Part shown: piece by piece, positions 1-7,078 of the stretch
How the letters are laid out: each line of letters begins with the position of its first letter
Numbering within the stretch: position 1 is the stretch's first letter
IMG/VR virus record: IMGVR_UViG_3300015242_000427
Coordinates: 1 to 24,244 of that record
Strand: one strand, 5' to 3'
Length of the DNA stretch: 24,244 nt
DNA from: a virus
Notes under the pieces: generated by a model
The model's input: only the letters and a program-made list of their open reading frames with translations
What the model was told of the DNA's origin: nothing
The model's database searches: none
Made by a program: the position numbers and the translations under genes

Positions 1-432
1 ATGATCGGGCTACCGGTGATCGGCCGGCACAACGGGTACACCGGCCAGACGAGGGACTATCGCCTACGGTGGGCGCAGCACACCATCGGAGGAGGGAAGT
101 ATCGAGCTGTCCCGAAGTCGTGGAGTGACCTCGATCCGAAACCGTGGAGAATCCTCCCGCTCCCGAGGTGGCTGTTCCTGCATGCTCCCAGGGTGGTGGA
201 TCTCCTTGAAGCCGTGTGCATCTTCGCTACTGCTCCGGTGTACAACGTGCAACTGAACAAGGGGAACCTACGGAGAATCTCCCTCCGGCGCGCAGCCATG
301 CAACGGAGATTCCGCGACAATGCTCCTGCTCCGTGGCGCGTGGGAGCAATGCTCCTATGGAGCACGGGGCGCCTGCTCCTTACCTCCGGAATGGCAGTGC
401 TCCTGTGGCAGGTGATCTCATGGCGCTCATGA
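1..432 (+). CDS. GIY-YIG-like nuclease, possibly 5'-partial
   Basis: The protein has 143 residues from the ATG at the window edge. It carries the later part of a GIY-YIG nuclease fold: GYTGQTRD (residues 12-19) stands for the YIG strand, Arg21/Arg23 match the catalytic Arg helix, Glu70 in DLLEA the metal-binding Glu, and PVYNV plus N..N.RRI (79-93) the conserved Asn region. The first strand (GIY) is not present, so the gene may begin upstream of the window or be a short variant. Residues about 110-140 are an unusual hydrophobic, Leu/Trp-rich tail built from a TGCTCC microrepeat. The stop overlaps the start of the WhiB-like gene, so the two are probably co-transcribed. Expected role is DNA cleavage (homing or host/phage DNA processing). 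The fold assignment is inferred from motifs only. Confidence 0.6.
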   Translation: MIGLPVIGRHNGYTGQTRDYRLRWAQHTIGGGKYRAVPKSWSDLDPKPWRILPLPRWLFLHAPRVVDLLEAVCIFATAPVYNVQLNKGNLRRISLRRAAMQRRFRDNAPAPWRVGAMLLWSTGRLLLTSGMAVLLWQVISWRS

Positions 433-1178
433 ACGGGTGGCGCCTTGAAGGAGGAGGGCCGTGGCGGATAGTGGAGGAGTGCGTTGCCTCCCGGCACTGC
501 ACGTTGTACGCCGGCAAGCACGGTTGCATCTGCCCTCGCGCGCGCTCCCTGTACGAGAAGGATCTCATCCGTATGCGCAGGATCTCCAAGGAGTACCGGG
601 GCAGGCTGACGGAGGGACAACGTCAGCGCAGTGAATCTCCGGCATGGTTCAAGGGCGGACCGTGGAGGATAGCGGAGGAGTGCCTTGCGCTCGGGCACAA
701 CAATCTGGCATGGGCGCGGGGAACCAACAGGGATTCAGGTGGCGTGAGGTGCGTGTGCCCGCACGCAGTATGGCTCATGGAGCAGTACACGGCGAACCGG
801 CGTAAGCCGAAGGAAGTGCAACCTCCGCGCAAGAGGATGGGGTATGCGGCAGCTCTCCCTCTGGCCGCTGTGCCAGAGCCAGATTGGAGCAGGAGCGCAT
901 GCAGTAAGGACGTAGGAACGGCGGAAGGTGGCTTCAACGAGGATGTCAGCAAACGCGGTATGGCAGAACGGCAGGCTGCGAAAGATCTGTGCGGAGAGTG
1001 CCCGCTGTCTGTGTTCCGCGAGTGTGGTGCATGGATCGTAGCGAAGGAGGGGATTGCCCCCGGATCGCTCGGAGGTGTGTATGCCGGTAAGGACAGGTGG
1101 AATCGGCAGGGTGTTCAACTTGCCATGGTGGGGCAGATCATCAAGCGTGTCCGGCTGGACAGTGCGAAAACGAACTGA
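420..1178 (+). CDS. WhiB-like (Wbl) transcription factor with duplicated Cys-rich N-terminus
   Basis: The 252-residue protein has a WhiB-type iron-sulphur domain at about residues 152-235: DWSRSAC (Cys161), then LCGECPLSVFREC (Cys191, Cys194, Cys202), then a GGVY turn in place of the usual GVWGG. The last spacing is C-x2-C-x7-C, two longer than the common C-x2-C-x5-C. Upstream lie two copies of a unit beginning GGPWRI.EEC (12-46 and 79-121), each ending with a C.CP.A motif (Cys36/38 and Cys111/113). Wbl proteins bind a 4Fe-4S cluster and act with the primary sigma factor; phage versions such as TM4 WhiB can interfere with host Wbl control. I chose ATG 420 because AGGTG ends 5 nt before it; ATG 429, which overlaps the upstream stop as ATGA, is the alternative. 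The Wbl call is strong, the role of the N-terminus is unknown. Confidence 0.8.
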   Translation: MALMNGWRLEGGGPWRIVEECVASRHCTLYAGKHGCICPRARSLYEKDLIRMRRISKEYRGRLTEGQRQRSESPAWFKGGPWRIAEECLALGHNNLAWARGTNRDSGGVRCVCPHAVWLMEQYTANRRKPKEVQPPRKRMGYAAALPLAAVPEPDWSRSACSKDVGTAEGGFNEDVSKRGMAERQAAKDLCGECPLSVFRECGAWIVAKEGIAPGSLGGVYAGKDRWNRQGVQLAMVGQIIKRVRLDSAKTN

Positions 1179-1182
1179 TAGC

Positions 1183-1377
1183 ATGGTGTACATGGAGCCG
1201 TTGAAGGGCAAGACTTCAGACCGTATCCGAACCGGTGAGATTCCGGAGGAAGCGATCAGCAACAAGCGGATCGACACCGGGGACGCGCCGAAGATGGATT
1301 CGATCAAGAATTCCAGCGGCAAGGGTCTCGGTACCGGGGCAACCCGCAAACGTTCAGGAAAAGGAGCACAGGCATGA
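1183..1377 (+). CDS. Small basic protein of unknown function
   Basis: This 64-residue reading frame starts at ATG 1183, five bases after the stop of the WhiB-like gene, and its stop overlaps the next start as ATGA. ATG 1192 is an alternative start. The product is hydrophilic and rich in Lys, Arg, Gly and Ser, with a low-complexity C-terminus, and has no domain I recognise. No clear ribosome-binding site precedes it, so translation may be coupled to the upstream gene. Tight packing on both sides is the main support for it being real. Confidence 0.55.
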   Translation: MVYMEPLKGKTSDRIRTGEIPEEAISNKRIDTGDAPKMDSIKNSSGKGLGTGATRKRSGKGAQA

Positions 1378-1790
1378 CTGAGCAGTTGACCTACGAAAAG
1401 GCAGTAGAGTACGCGGAAGCGGTAGTGGCGGAGCGAGGTGCGGGCTTCGCCTACAGCGATGGAGGGTCGGACTACTGTTTCTACATTTCCACCACCGACC
1501 CCCGCTTTGAACTCATCGAATTTGATGGGGAGGAAGATGAAATTCCAGCCGAGGGGGCGGCTGTCACCGGATGCCTGGTGGGTGAGATCCTGAAACGCGC
1601 AGATCTGCTCACGGACTCCGTGGCTACTGCCCGCAAGAGTATCAATCAGCTCTGCGTAAACGGCGAAGTGCCTGCCGACCCAGAGGCGAGATACTTCCTC
1701 GCGTACTTGCAGAGTGAGCAGGATTTTGGCGCGTCATGGAGTCAGGCGCTCGCTTCGGCCAAAGAAAACGTTCAGAAATACAATCTCTGA
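1374..1790 (+). CDS. Acidic protein of unknown function
   Basis: The product has 138 residues, is acidic, and mixes predicted helix (TYEKAVEYAEAVVAE near the start) with a short beta-rich centre (DYCFYISTTDPRFELIEF). A clear AAGGAG lies 9 nt before ATG 1374, and the start overlaps the preceding stop as ATGA. It is the last gene of the rightward group and is followed within 10 nt by the bidirectional terminator. I do not recognise the family. Confidence 0.75.
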   Translation: MTEQLTYEKAVEYAEAVVAERGAGFAYSDGGSDYCFYISTTDPRFELIEFDGEEDEIPAEGAAVTGCLVGEILKRADLLTDSVATARKSINQLCVNGEVPADPEARYFLAYLQSEQDFGASWSQALASAKENVQKYNL

Positions 1791-1797
1791 CACAAAG

Positions 1798-1830
1798 AAA
1801 CCCCCGATCCTGAACCGGGATCGGGGGTTT
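1798..1830. terminator. Bidirectional intrinsic terminator between convergent operons
   Basis: A perfect 13-bp stem (AAACCCCCGATCC at 1798-1810 with its complement at 1818-1830) has a 7-nt loop and A/T-rich flanks on both sides. It sits between the rightward stop at 1790 and the leftward stop at 1844, so it can end transcription from both sides. Confidence 0.92.
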
Positions 1831-1843
1831 CCTGCTGTTCAGA

Positions 1844-2059
1844 CTACGCCGTCTTGCGCTTCGCGAGGTAGTTGGTGAGGAAACCGACCGCAGTGGTCAC
1901 GGCCAGAGTGCCGGCACCCAGTAGCCAACCGGGCAGGGTGTTGAGATCGAGCGCGTTCAGCGCGCCGAGAGCCGCTGTGGCTGCTACGGCTAGAGCGTAC
2001 TGGGTGAGCTGCCCGAGCGCGGCATCTCGGGTGATGCTCTTCTGGCCGCTGTCTGTCAT
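1844..2059 (-). CDS. Two-TM membrane protein, holin candidate
   Basis: The 71-residue protein has two hydrophobic segments (about residues 20-39, LTQYALAVAATAALGALNAL, and 44-66, ending NYLAKRK) and a short positively charged C-terminus. This is the size and layout of small class II type holins, which release endolysin by making lesions in the cytoplasmic membrane. ATG 2057-2059 is preferred; it follows the upstream stop by 2 nt and has GAGAAG just upstream. It is the last gene of the leftward late operon and lies close to the endolysin. Which of the three neighbouring membrane proteins is the holin cannot be told from sequence. Confidence 0.75.
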   Translation of the reverse strand: MTDSGQKSITRDAALGQLTQYALAVAATAALGALNALDLNTLPGWLLGAGTLAVTTAVGFLTNYLAKRKTA

Positions 2060-2061
2060 GA

Positions 2062-2358
2062 TCACTTCTCTCTGGGCGGCTGGCACCCGTGCATCTGATA
2101 TTGTATGAGATATTCCTTTTGTACCGCCCTACCCGTTGCGGACACGGGCGGTACATCTATGTACACGTTCAGTAGCGCCGTGAGCAGGTCACAGTACTGC
2201 ATGCGGCTCTTCTCGGCCGCTGCATCCGCAGTGACCTGGGATGCCCGAACGGAGCGCTCCGCCGCCCTCTGCGCCACGAACACACTCAGTACGGGTGACA
2301 GCAGACCCACCAGCAGCACTACGTACAGGGTGTACCTCAGAGGCCGCGTCGGCGCCAT
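2062..2358 (-). CDS. Single-TM membrane protein of the lysis region
   Basis: This 98-residue protein has one strong N-terminal membrane segment (about residues 10-28, TLYVVLLVGLLSPVLSVFV) after a basic start, followed by a helical, mostly hydrophilic extracytoplasmic-looking domain. It could be a signal-anchored lysis accessory protein. Its stop is 2 nt before the next gene. A 9-bp inverted repeat (2121-2129 and 2146-2154) lies inside the coding sequence. Confidence 0.7.
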   Translation of the reverse strand: MAPTRPLRYTLYVVLLVGLLSPVLSVFVAQRAAERSVRASQVTADAAAEKSRMQYCDLLTALLNVYIDVPPVSATGRAVQKEYLIQYQMHGCQPPREK

Positions 2359-2361
2359 GGT

Positions 2362-2466
2362 CTACCCGCCCGTCTTCAAGCGGATCATGACGAGGATGGT
2401 AGCGACGATGAGGCTACCGCCGGAGGTGGCAATGGCGATTCGTCCGTAGGCTTCTCGCGTCCATTC
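2362..2466 (-). other. Coding-like membrane segment in the -1 frame, overlapping the holin-like gene
   Basis: In the frame -1 to the 2385-2642 gene, the stretch ending at the TAG of 2362 reads EWTREAYGRIAIA followed by a hydrophobic GGSLIVATILVMIRL and stops 4 nt before the start of the next gene. This fills the otherwise short gap between neighbouring genes and uses mostly C or G at third positions. The frame is open from ATG 2646, but the earlier part looks like a shadow, and no good local start is visible. It could be a small overlapping gene or a frameshift extension. Confidence 0.35.
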
Positions 2467-2642
2467 CTGAGCGCGATGATCTCCGCCACCCCCGGTACGC
2501 CGATCAGGGATCCGCCCAGCAGAAGAAACCATTCGTTCACTTGCGTGGGCGGAACTTCCAACATCTGATACAGGATGATGAACCATCCCCCCAGAAAGGA
2601 AATCACGTCGCGTGTCAATATCCGCGCCAGCCATCGCTTCAC
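2385..2642 (-). CDS. Two-TM membrane protein, holin candidate
   Basis: The start is GTG at 2642. The 85-residue product has membrane segments at about residues 13-28 (VISFLGGWFIILYQML) and 38-60 (WFLLLGGSLIGVPGVAEIIAL) and a Pro/Ser-rich tail. Position just after the endolysin gene and size suit a holin or lysis accessory protein. The last 30 codons lie opposite a second open frame (-1 relative to this one) that ends at 2362 and itself encodes a convincing membrane segment; the tail of this gene is less GC-rich at codon position three than the competing frame there. Confidence 0.7.
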   Translation of the reverse strand: MKRWLARILTRDVISFLGGWFIILYQMLEVPPTQVNEWFLLLGGSLIGVPGVAEIIALRNGREKPTDESPLPPPAVASSSLPSSS

Positions 2643-2660
2643 GCATGATCCCGCTTTCTA

Positions 2661-2700
2661 TTCACTCGACTACGGAGGACGGAACTAGTTGTCGAGTGAA
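2661..2700. repeat. 10-bp inverted repeat at end of endolysin gene
   Basis: TTCACTCGAC (2661-2670) and its perfect complement (2691-2700) flank a 20-nt spacer. The right arm overlaps the last codons and the left arm lies after the endolysin stop. No T-run follows on the minus strand, so it is more likely an RNA stem that separates or stabilises transcripts than a full terminator. Confidence 0.6.
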
Positions 2701-3704
2701 CCGAGAACGGAACGCAACTCCGTGCCCACCTGCTCCGGGGTGGCGCCACCGGTAACGCCCGCTGCAATCAGAGCAGCGGCCAGAGCGGGCACATCCACGT
2801 TGCCGGGCGGCAGTGCTGCCACCACAGCCGCAACGATCTGCGCCACCGTGGGGAGCGCCAGCACTGCCGACTTCAGTCCCACCAGGTTCTGGACGGGTGC
2901 GGTCAGTTTGATGTTCGCACTGGCCGTGTCCCCGTTGTCTCCCACTAGGAAACCTCGCAACTGCGCGAGGTCTTGGAAGACGTTCTGCACGGTGCGGTTG
3001 GGGTAGGTCTCATCGCCGATCTTGTCGGTCAGTTCCATCTGAGGTACCTCGGTCCATCCTGGCGCGACTAGCGCCACTAGTTCTTGCAGGGTTCCACGGA
3101 ACGCGTTGGCGTCGCACGTGGTCTGTCCGCCGATGTTCGCGCTACTGCTGTATTGCAGCACAGCCGGCACTTGTCCGGAGTAGCTGTCCCACTTCGAGCT
3201 GCCATCCCCCGGATACAGCGAAGCGAAGCTACCGCTTCCGCTCACGTAGGAGCTTGCCCACAGAGGATAGCTGAGACCGGTCAGCGAGGATCCGTATACC
3301 CAAGATGGGCCGTACACGATGGGACGGAGTTTCGGCATCTTCGAGTGCAGGCGATCGCAGAACGTCTGAATATCGCTCTTGCTCGGAACGGTGCTGGAGT
3401 CGCCGTTCCACTTCTCGCAGTCCGCTTGAAGAATGAACGGCCGATCTCGCCAACCGGGGCACTGGCTGTCCAGCCGCGCTAGGAATGAGTCTGCTCTACT
3501 GCTGGCACTTCCGGGATACAGCACCCAGTACGCACCCAGCAGTACCTCCGGGCCGAGACCTTTCACGCCATTCCACCACGTGTTCAGTTCCGCATCGTCG
3601 GCATCCCCACCTGCCTTATGCGTGATGAACACGATTCCTTGAGAGACGGCGTTTCCGATGCTGGGTGCATCGAAGTGCGATTGGTCCCATCCGAATACGG
3701 TCAT
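2685..3704 (-). CDS. Endolysin, GH25-type muramidase
   Basis: The 339-residue protein begins VFGWDQSHF, matching the first strand of GH25 lysozymes with Asp7, and has ADCE at residues 94-97, the second acidic pair of the GH25 barrel. Further strands such as GAYWVLYPG and PIVYGPSWVYG fit the barrel, which runs to about residue 205. The C-terminal 120 residues (TDKIGDETYPNRTVQNV onward) are a separate region, probably for oligomerisation or wall targeting, ending in Ala-rich helices. GH25 enzymes cut the MurNAc-GlcNAc bond of peptidoglycan. There is no signal peptide, so release through a holin is expected, and three membrane-protein genes follow at once. Confidence 0.85.
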   Translation of the reverse strand: MTVFGWDQSHFDAPSIGNAVSQGIVFITHKAGGDADDAELNTWWNGVKGLGPEVLLGAYWVLYPGSASSRADSFLARLDSQCPGWRDRPFILQADCEKWNGDSSTVPSKSDIQTFCDRLHSKMPKLRPIVYGPSWVYGSSLTGLSYPLWASSYVSGSGSFASLYPGDGSSKWDSYSGQVPAVLQYSSSANIGGQTTCDANAFRGTLQELVALVAPGWTEVPQMELTDKIGDETYPNRTVQNVFQDLAQLRGFLVGDNGDTASANIKLTAPVQNLVGLKSAVLALPTVAQIVAAVVAALPPGNVDVPALAAALIAAGVTGGATPEQVGTELRSVLGSLDN

Positions 3705-3707
3705 GGC

Positions 3708-4244
3708 TTATCCGATCTGCCTATAGGTCATCCATGAACCTGCTTGAATAGACGTCGCCGTTGTGCTCGAACTAACCTGCGCGTATTGAAGAGTAAGCGT
3801 ACCGGCAGCGGTCACCGTTATGACGGAACGCTCTTCGATACGGTTGAAGTTAGCCGTTCCTCGTGTGCCGTAAGAAACGGCAGTCGCTAGGCCATGCACA
3901 GACATGCGCACGACTCCGACGTCCGTCGTCGTGACGACGTTGTTCGTCGGGCCAGACCCGATGCAATTCTTGAAACCGGTCGCGGTACCGCTGAACAACC
4001 ACGAACTCTTGAATTGACCGAGAGTAGATGCAGCGGTGGCATCGGAGGTGACGTGTAGGAAGAACTGAATTTCCCATACTCCGATACCGAGCGGGATGTT
4101 CAGGAATTCACCATCGTTGACCAGCGTAGTACTACTGACTACGGCCGGCAGTGACGTAGCTTTCAGAATGACGGTCGGCGTTGTGGCGTTGAGCAGGTCA
4201 GCAGTCACGCGCTGGAAGACTTGAAAGTTCGGATACAGAGGCAT
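3708..4244 (-). CDS. Minor tail or receptor-binding protein
   Basis: The 178-residue, beta-rich product starts MPLYPNFQVFQRVTADLLN, a lead-in seen in short phage tail-tip or fibre proteins, and then has strands of the C1q/TNF-like type (GVWEIQFFLHVTS, ending GSWMTYRQIG). It lies between the tail hub and the endolysin and starts 3 nt from the hub stop. A trimeric jelly-roll head is inferred from the pattern, not proven. Confidence 0.65.
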   Translation of the reverse strand: MPLYPNFQVFQRVTADLLNATTPTVILKATSLPAVVSSTTLVNDGEFLNIPLGIGVWEIQFFLHVTSDATAASTLGQFKSSWLFSGTATGFKNCIGSGPTNNVVTTTDVGVVRMSVHGLATAVSYGTRGTANFNRIEERSVITVTAAGTLTLQYAQVSSSTTATSIQAGSWMTYRQIG

Positions 4245-4246
4245 GA

Positions 4247-7078
4247 TCAGAGTCCTAACAGCATGGCAGTATCTACCGGCAACGTAATGGGCGCATTGAT
4301 GACCTGTGCTTTGACTATACCGTTTACGCTACGGGTAATGGTAGCCGCCTGCGGGGAGGCGGTCCCCGTGATATCCGTGACCGTTATGCGTTCCCCGCCG
4401 ATCATCACATCAAACGGGAACTCTGCCGGATTAGCAGCCGTTGTCACACACAGAGCGCCGGTGGTAGTTTTGAAGCTCGCACTCGTCGCACTATTGGTGA
4501 TCGCGGCGTTCAGTACGGTGTTGCTGGAATCCGCACGTTTCACCTCGCTGCTTATGTTGCTGAGAATGTTGATCACGTACGGATAGCCCGGGGTCGCATT
4601 GTACGTGATATCCCACGTGAACTGAGTGAAGGTCTCACTCTGCCCGCGCGCGATCAGAAACAAGGCGTCCGGCGGTAGCCACGGCGGAAGGTTCGTGATA
4701 CCGAAGACGTCTCCGATATCAGTGTTCGCGGCCAGAGTGAAGGATGCATCATAGAAAGAGAACGCACTCGTCCGGTGCAATGCGATCTGCACGGTCGGAT
4801 AGCGAGGCTCGATCCACGTACTCAACCCCAGCATGTATTGCGCCAACGCCAACAGACGGTCATCCGTGGCATTGTTGATTTCCGGCGCGCTCTGTACCCG
4901 GCCGATACCGCCCGAGGTGGGGTCGAGTGTGCTCATGGGGCCGCTGTCCAACGTGACCTGCACGCTAGCGCCGTTACGTCGGCTCAACGTGATGTCGTTG
5001 GCTACGCCGAGGTCATCAGGCACCGGGGCGATCGTACCGCTCAGCTGTTTGACCGTCTGGCCGTAGCCATAACTCAGTCCTAGGCCGTACTGATTCAACA
5101 TGTTGACACGCGTGCGGTAGTCCAGCCCCAGGCGGTTGCGCGGCTCTACAATTTCACCGCCGTCAACGTCTGCGCATTCATACAGGATGTTCATGATCGT
5201 ATCGATGGGCTGCGGCCCCATCAGTTCGGTATCCGCACTCAGCCCGATGACATTGGAACTGATACCGTTATCGCGGAGTACCCGCACCCATCGATCACCG
5301 GCAGTTTCACCAACATATCCGCTACTGTAGGCGGCGAATGCGTAGGTCGTGAACGGCACGTCAAACTGAGTGAGCAGCAGATGTGCCACCCGCACTCCAC
5401 TGAGTGCGGCAACACCTTGAAGTAGCAGTTTGTTGAATCTGCCCGGAGTGCCCGCGTACGAGAACGGTCCGCTCACGAAGAAAGATGGACCACCACCGGC
5501 AGCAGTCCATTCGAAACTCATGATCGTATTGCTACCGGAAGGCAGCAATTTAATCTTCATTGCCACCCAATCGGTAGGCAGTGCCCCGTATGTGAACGCA
5601 GCAGTTGTCAGAAGTCCCCCGGCGTTGTCGTACACGTTCACCCGATAGGCCGCCGTCTCCACCACGAAATCAACACGCGCAGCACTTCCGCCCGCAATGC
5701 TCGCCGAAAAGAGCGTCAAGTTGCTGAGCGGGATGCTCGGGAACTTGAAGAAGAACACGAAGTTTGCCTGTGTGGTCGAGTTACTGACACTGCTCTTCGC
5801 CGTTCCCGTAAAGAGTGGCCCCGTTCCTCCACACACAGCCACTCCGGCACTTCCGGGCAGAGTGGTGTCGGAATCAAAAGTCATGTCCGTCAGAGCTGCG
5901 CTGGGGCTTCCGGCAACAGAGCTACCCGCCTGTGTGGCATTGCTGCCATCCTCCATCGGCCAGTAACCGGTGGGTTGGAGGTTGATGAAGTTCTTGTAGA
6001 TGGGGGAGCGCAACGGTGTGGCGTTCGCATCGAGCCGGCGGATCACGCCAGCAGCCTCAAGCGCTACCTTCACCACCTTGCCGGTTGAATCCCACGTTTG
6101 AGGTAGGCTACTGACTTCACCGTAGAAACGGTAGTCGGCATTGGTGACCTCGGCCAGAAGGCCATTCGCGCCACCCGACAGTGCCCAGTTGTTCGCCTGC
6201 GGATCCGTGTACGTGGTGGAGTTGACCGTCCGCGCCGTGAAGTCCACAGACGCGCGGGTTGTGCCGTTGATCTGAAGTTGGAAGTAGTACACGCGCCCCG
6301 ACGCCGTACTGTAGTTGGTGAAAGTACCGGCACCCCCGTTGCCGCTTCCGATCTCCAACGGCACGGATGCGCTGAACAGCGTGACGTTCCCCGCAATGGT
6401 CTGCAAGGTTCCGAGGTTGGTGAACGTTCCCGCAAAGGTCGGCGCTGTCTGAAACAGAACGGTGTTGTTGGCGCCGCTCACCACATCGTGGAAGACGCGG
6501 ATGGCGATGCGACCATTCTGCGTGGGCAGACTGACACTACTGAATACGGTGATGATGGTCGTTCCGTCCGTGGAGTAAGTGTAAATCACCTGCCCTGTGT
6601 AGCTGATCCGGATCGACCATTGCCGCTGCGCACCCGTATTCCAGCGAGCGCACAGAACATGTCCCGGCTCTTGCCGCATCCGCGTGAGGTCAACATCTAC
6701 GATGATGTCGAAGTCACCGGCTCCGTTGAAGTTGGCGACGCTCGGCGCTACGAAGGAACCCGTACCGTTGCTCGGAATGGTCAGCGCTACGGTGGGACGT
6801 TGCACAAAGAAACGGATGGGCATGTTGCGAGGCAGGATGCCATAGTACGGGCTGCGCGGATTGGTGTTGTTGAAGACACCGTTGGGATCAAGAATCGTAC
6901 ACGAGAGACTGCTGCCCGTTGTGCGCTGCTGCTCTGCGGAGTGCCCGCGCGTGATGTCGATACCGTTCTCCATGAGAACGCGGTATCCGTTGGTGTTGTC
7001 GCGCACGATATCAGTCCAGCCCAAACCTTGAAGGTTGAGCTGAACCTTGATTCCTAGCGGACTCTGAGGGAAGGCCAT
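4247..7078 (-). CDS. Minor tail protein / tail hub with two LamG-like domains
   Basis: This 943-residue protein follows the tape measure with a TGATG overlap. The N-terminus (DITRGHSAEQQRTT and SLSCTILDPNGVF, about residues 39-72) and the later part (about 580-850) form the framework usual in actinophage baseplate hub proteins. Two beta-sandwich insertions resemble laminin G/concanavalin-like lectin domains: about residues 105-310 (FNGAGDFDIIVDVDLTRM) and about 365-580 (PTGYWPMEDGSNATQ). Such domains suggest sugar binding at the host surface. The C-terminal 100 residues are another beta unit ending in a VTRSVNG motif. Domain edges are approximate. Confidence 0.75.
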   Translation of the reverse strand: MAFPQSPLGIKVQLNLQGLGWTDIVRDNTNGYRVLMENGIDITRGHSAEQQRTTGSSLSCTILDPNGVFNNTNPRSPYYGILPRNMPIRFFVQRPTVALTIPSNGTGSFVAPSVANFNGAGDFDIIVDVDLTRMRQEPGHVLCARWNTGAQRQWSIRISYTGQVIYTYSTDGTTIITVFSSVSLPTQNGRIAIRVFHDVVSGANNTVLFQTAPTFAGTFTNLGTLQTIAGNVTLFSASVPLEIGSGNGGAGTFTNYSTASGRVYYFQLQINGTTRASVDFTARTVNSTTYTDPQANNWALSGGANGLLAEVTNADYRFYGEVSSLPQTWDSTGKVVKVALEAAGVIRRLDANATPLRSPIYKNFINLQPTGYWPMEDGSNATQAGSSVAGSPSAALTDMTFDSDTTLPGSAGVAVCGGTGPLFTGTAKSSVSNSTTQANFVFFFKFPSIPLSNLTLFSASIAGGSAARVDFVVETAAYRVNVYDNAGGLLTTAAFTYGALPTDWVAMKIKLLPSGSNTIMSFEWTAAGGGPSFFVSGPFSYAGTPGRFNKLLLQGVAALSGVRVAHLLLTQFDVPFTTYAFAAYSSGYVGETAGDRWVRVLRDNGISSNVIGLSADTELMGPQPIDTIMNILYECADVDGGEIVEPRNRLGLDYRTRVNMLNQYGLGLSYGYGQTVKQLSGTIAPVPDDLGVANDITLSRRNGASVQVTLDSGPMSTLDPTSGGIGRVQSAPEINNATDDRLLALAQYMLGLSTWIEPRYPTVQIALHRTSAFSFYDASFTLAANTDIGDVFGITNLPPWLPPDALFLIARGQSETFTQFTWDITYNATPGYPYVINILSNISSEVKRADSSNTVLNAAITNSATSASFKTTTGALCVTTAANPAEFPFDVMIGGERITVTDITGTASPQAATITRSVNGIVKAQVINAPITLPVDTAMLLGL

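Noticed and set aside
216-419. Extended N-terminus for the WhiB-like gene
   Set aside because: It would overlap the upstream nuclease gene by more than 200 nt and has no ribosome site at 216; the AGGTG before 420 fits better.
2121-2154. 9-bp inverted repeat with a 16-nt spacer inside the 2062-2358 gene as a terminator
   Set aside because: It lies inside a coding sequence, and on the minus strand it is followed by A-rich, not T-rich, sequence.
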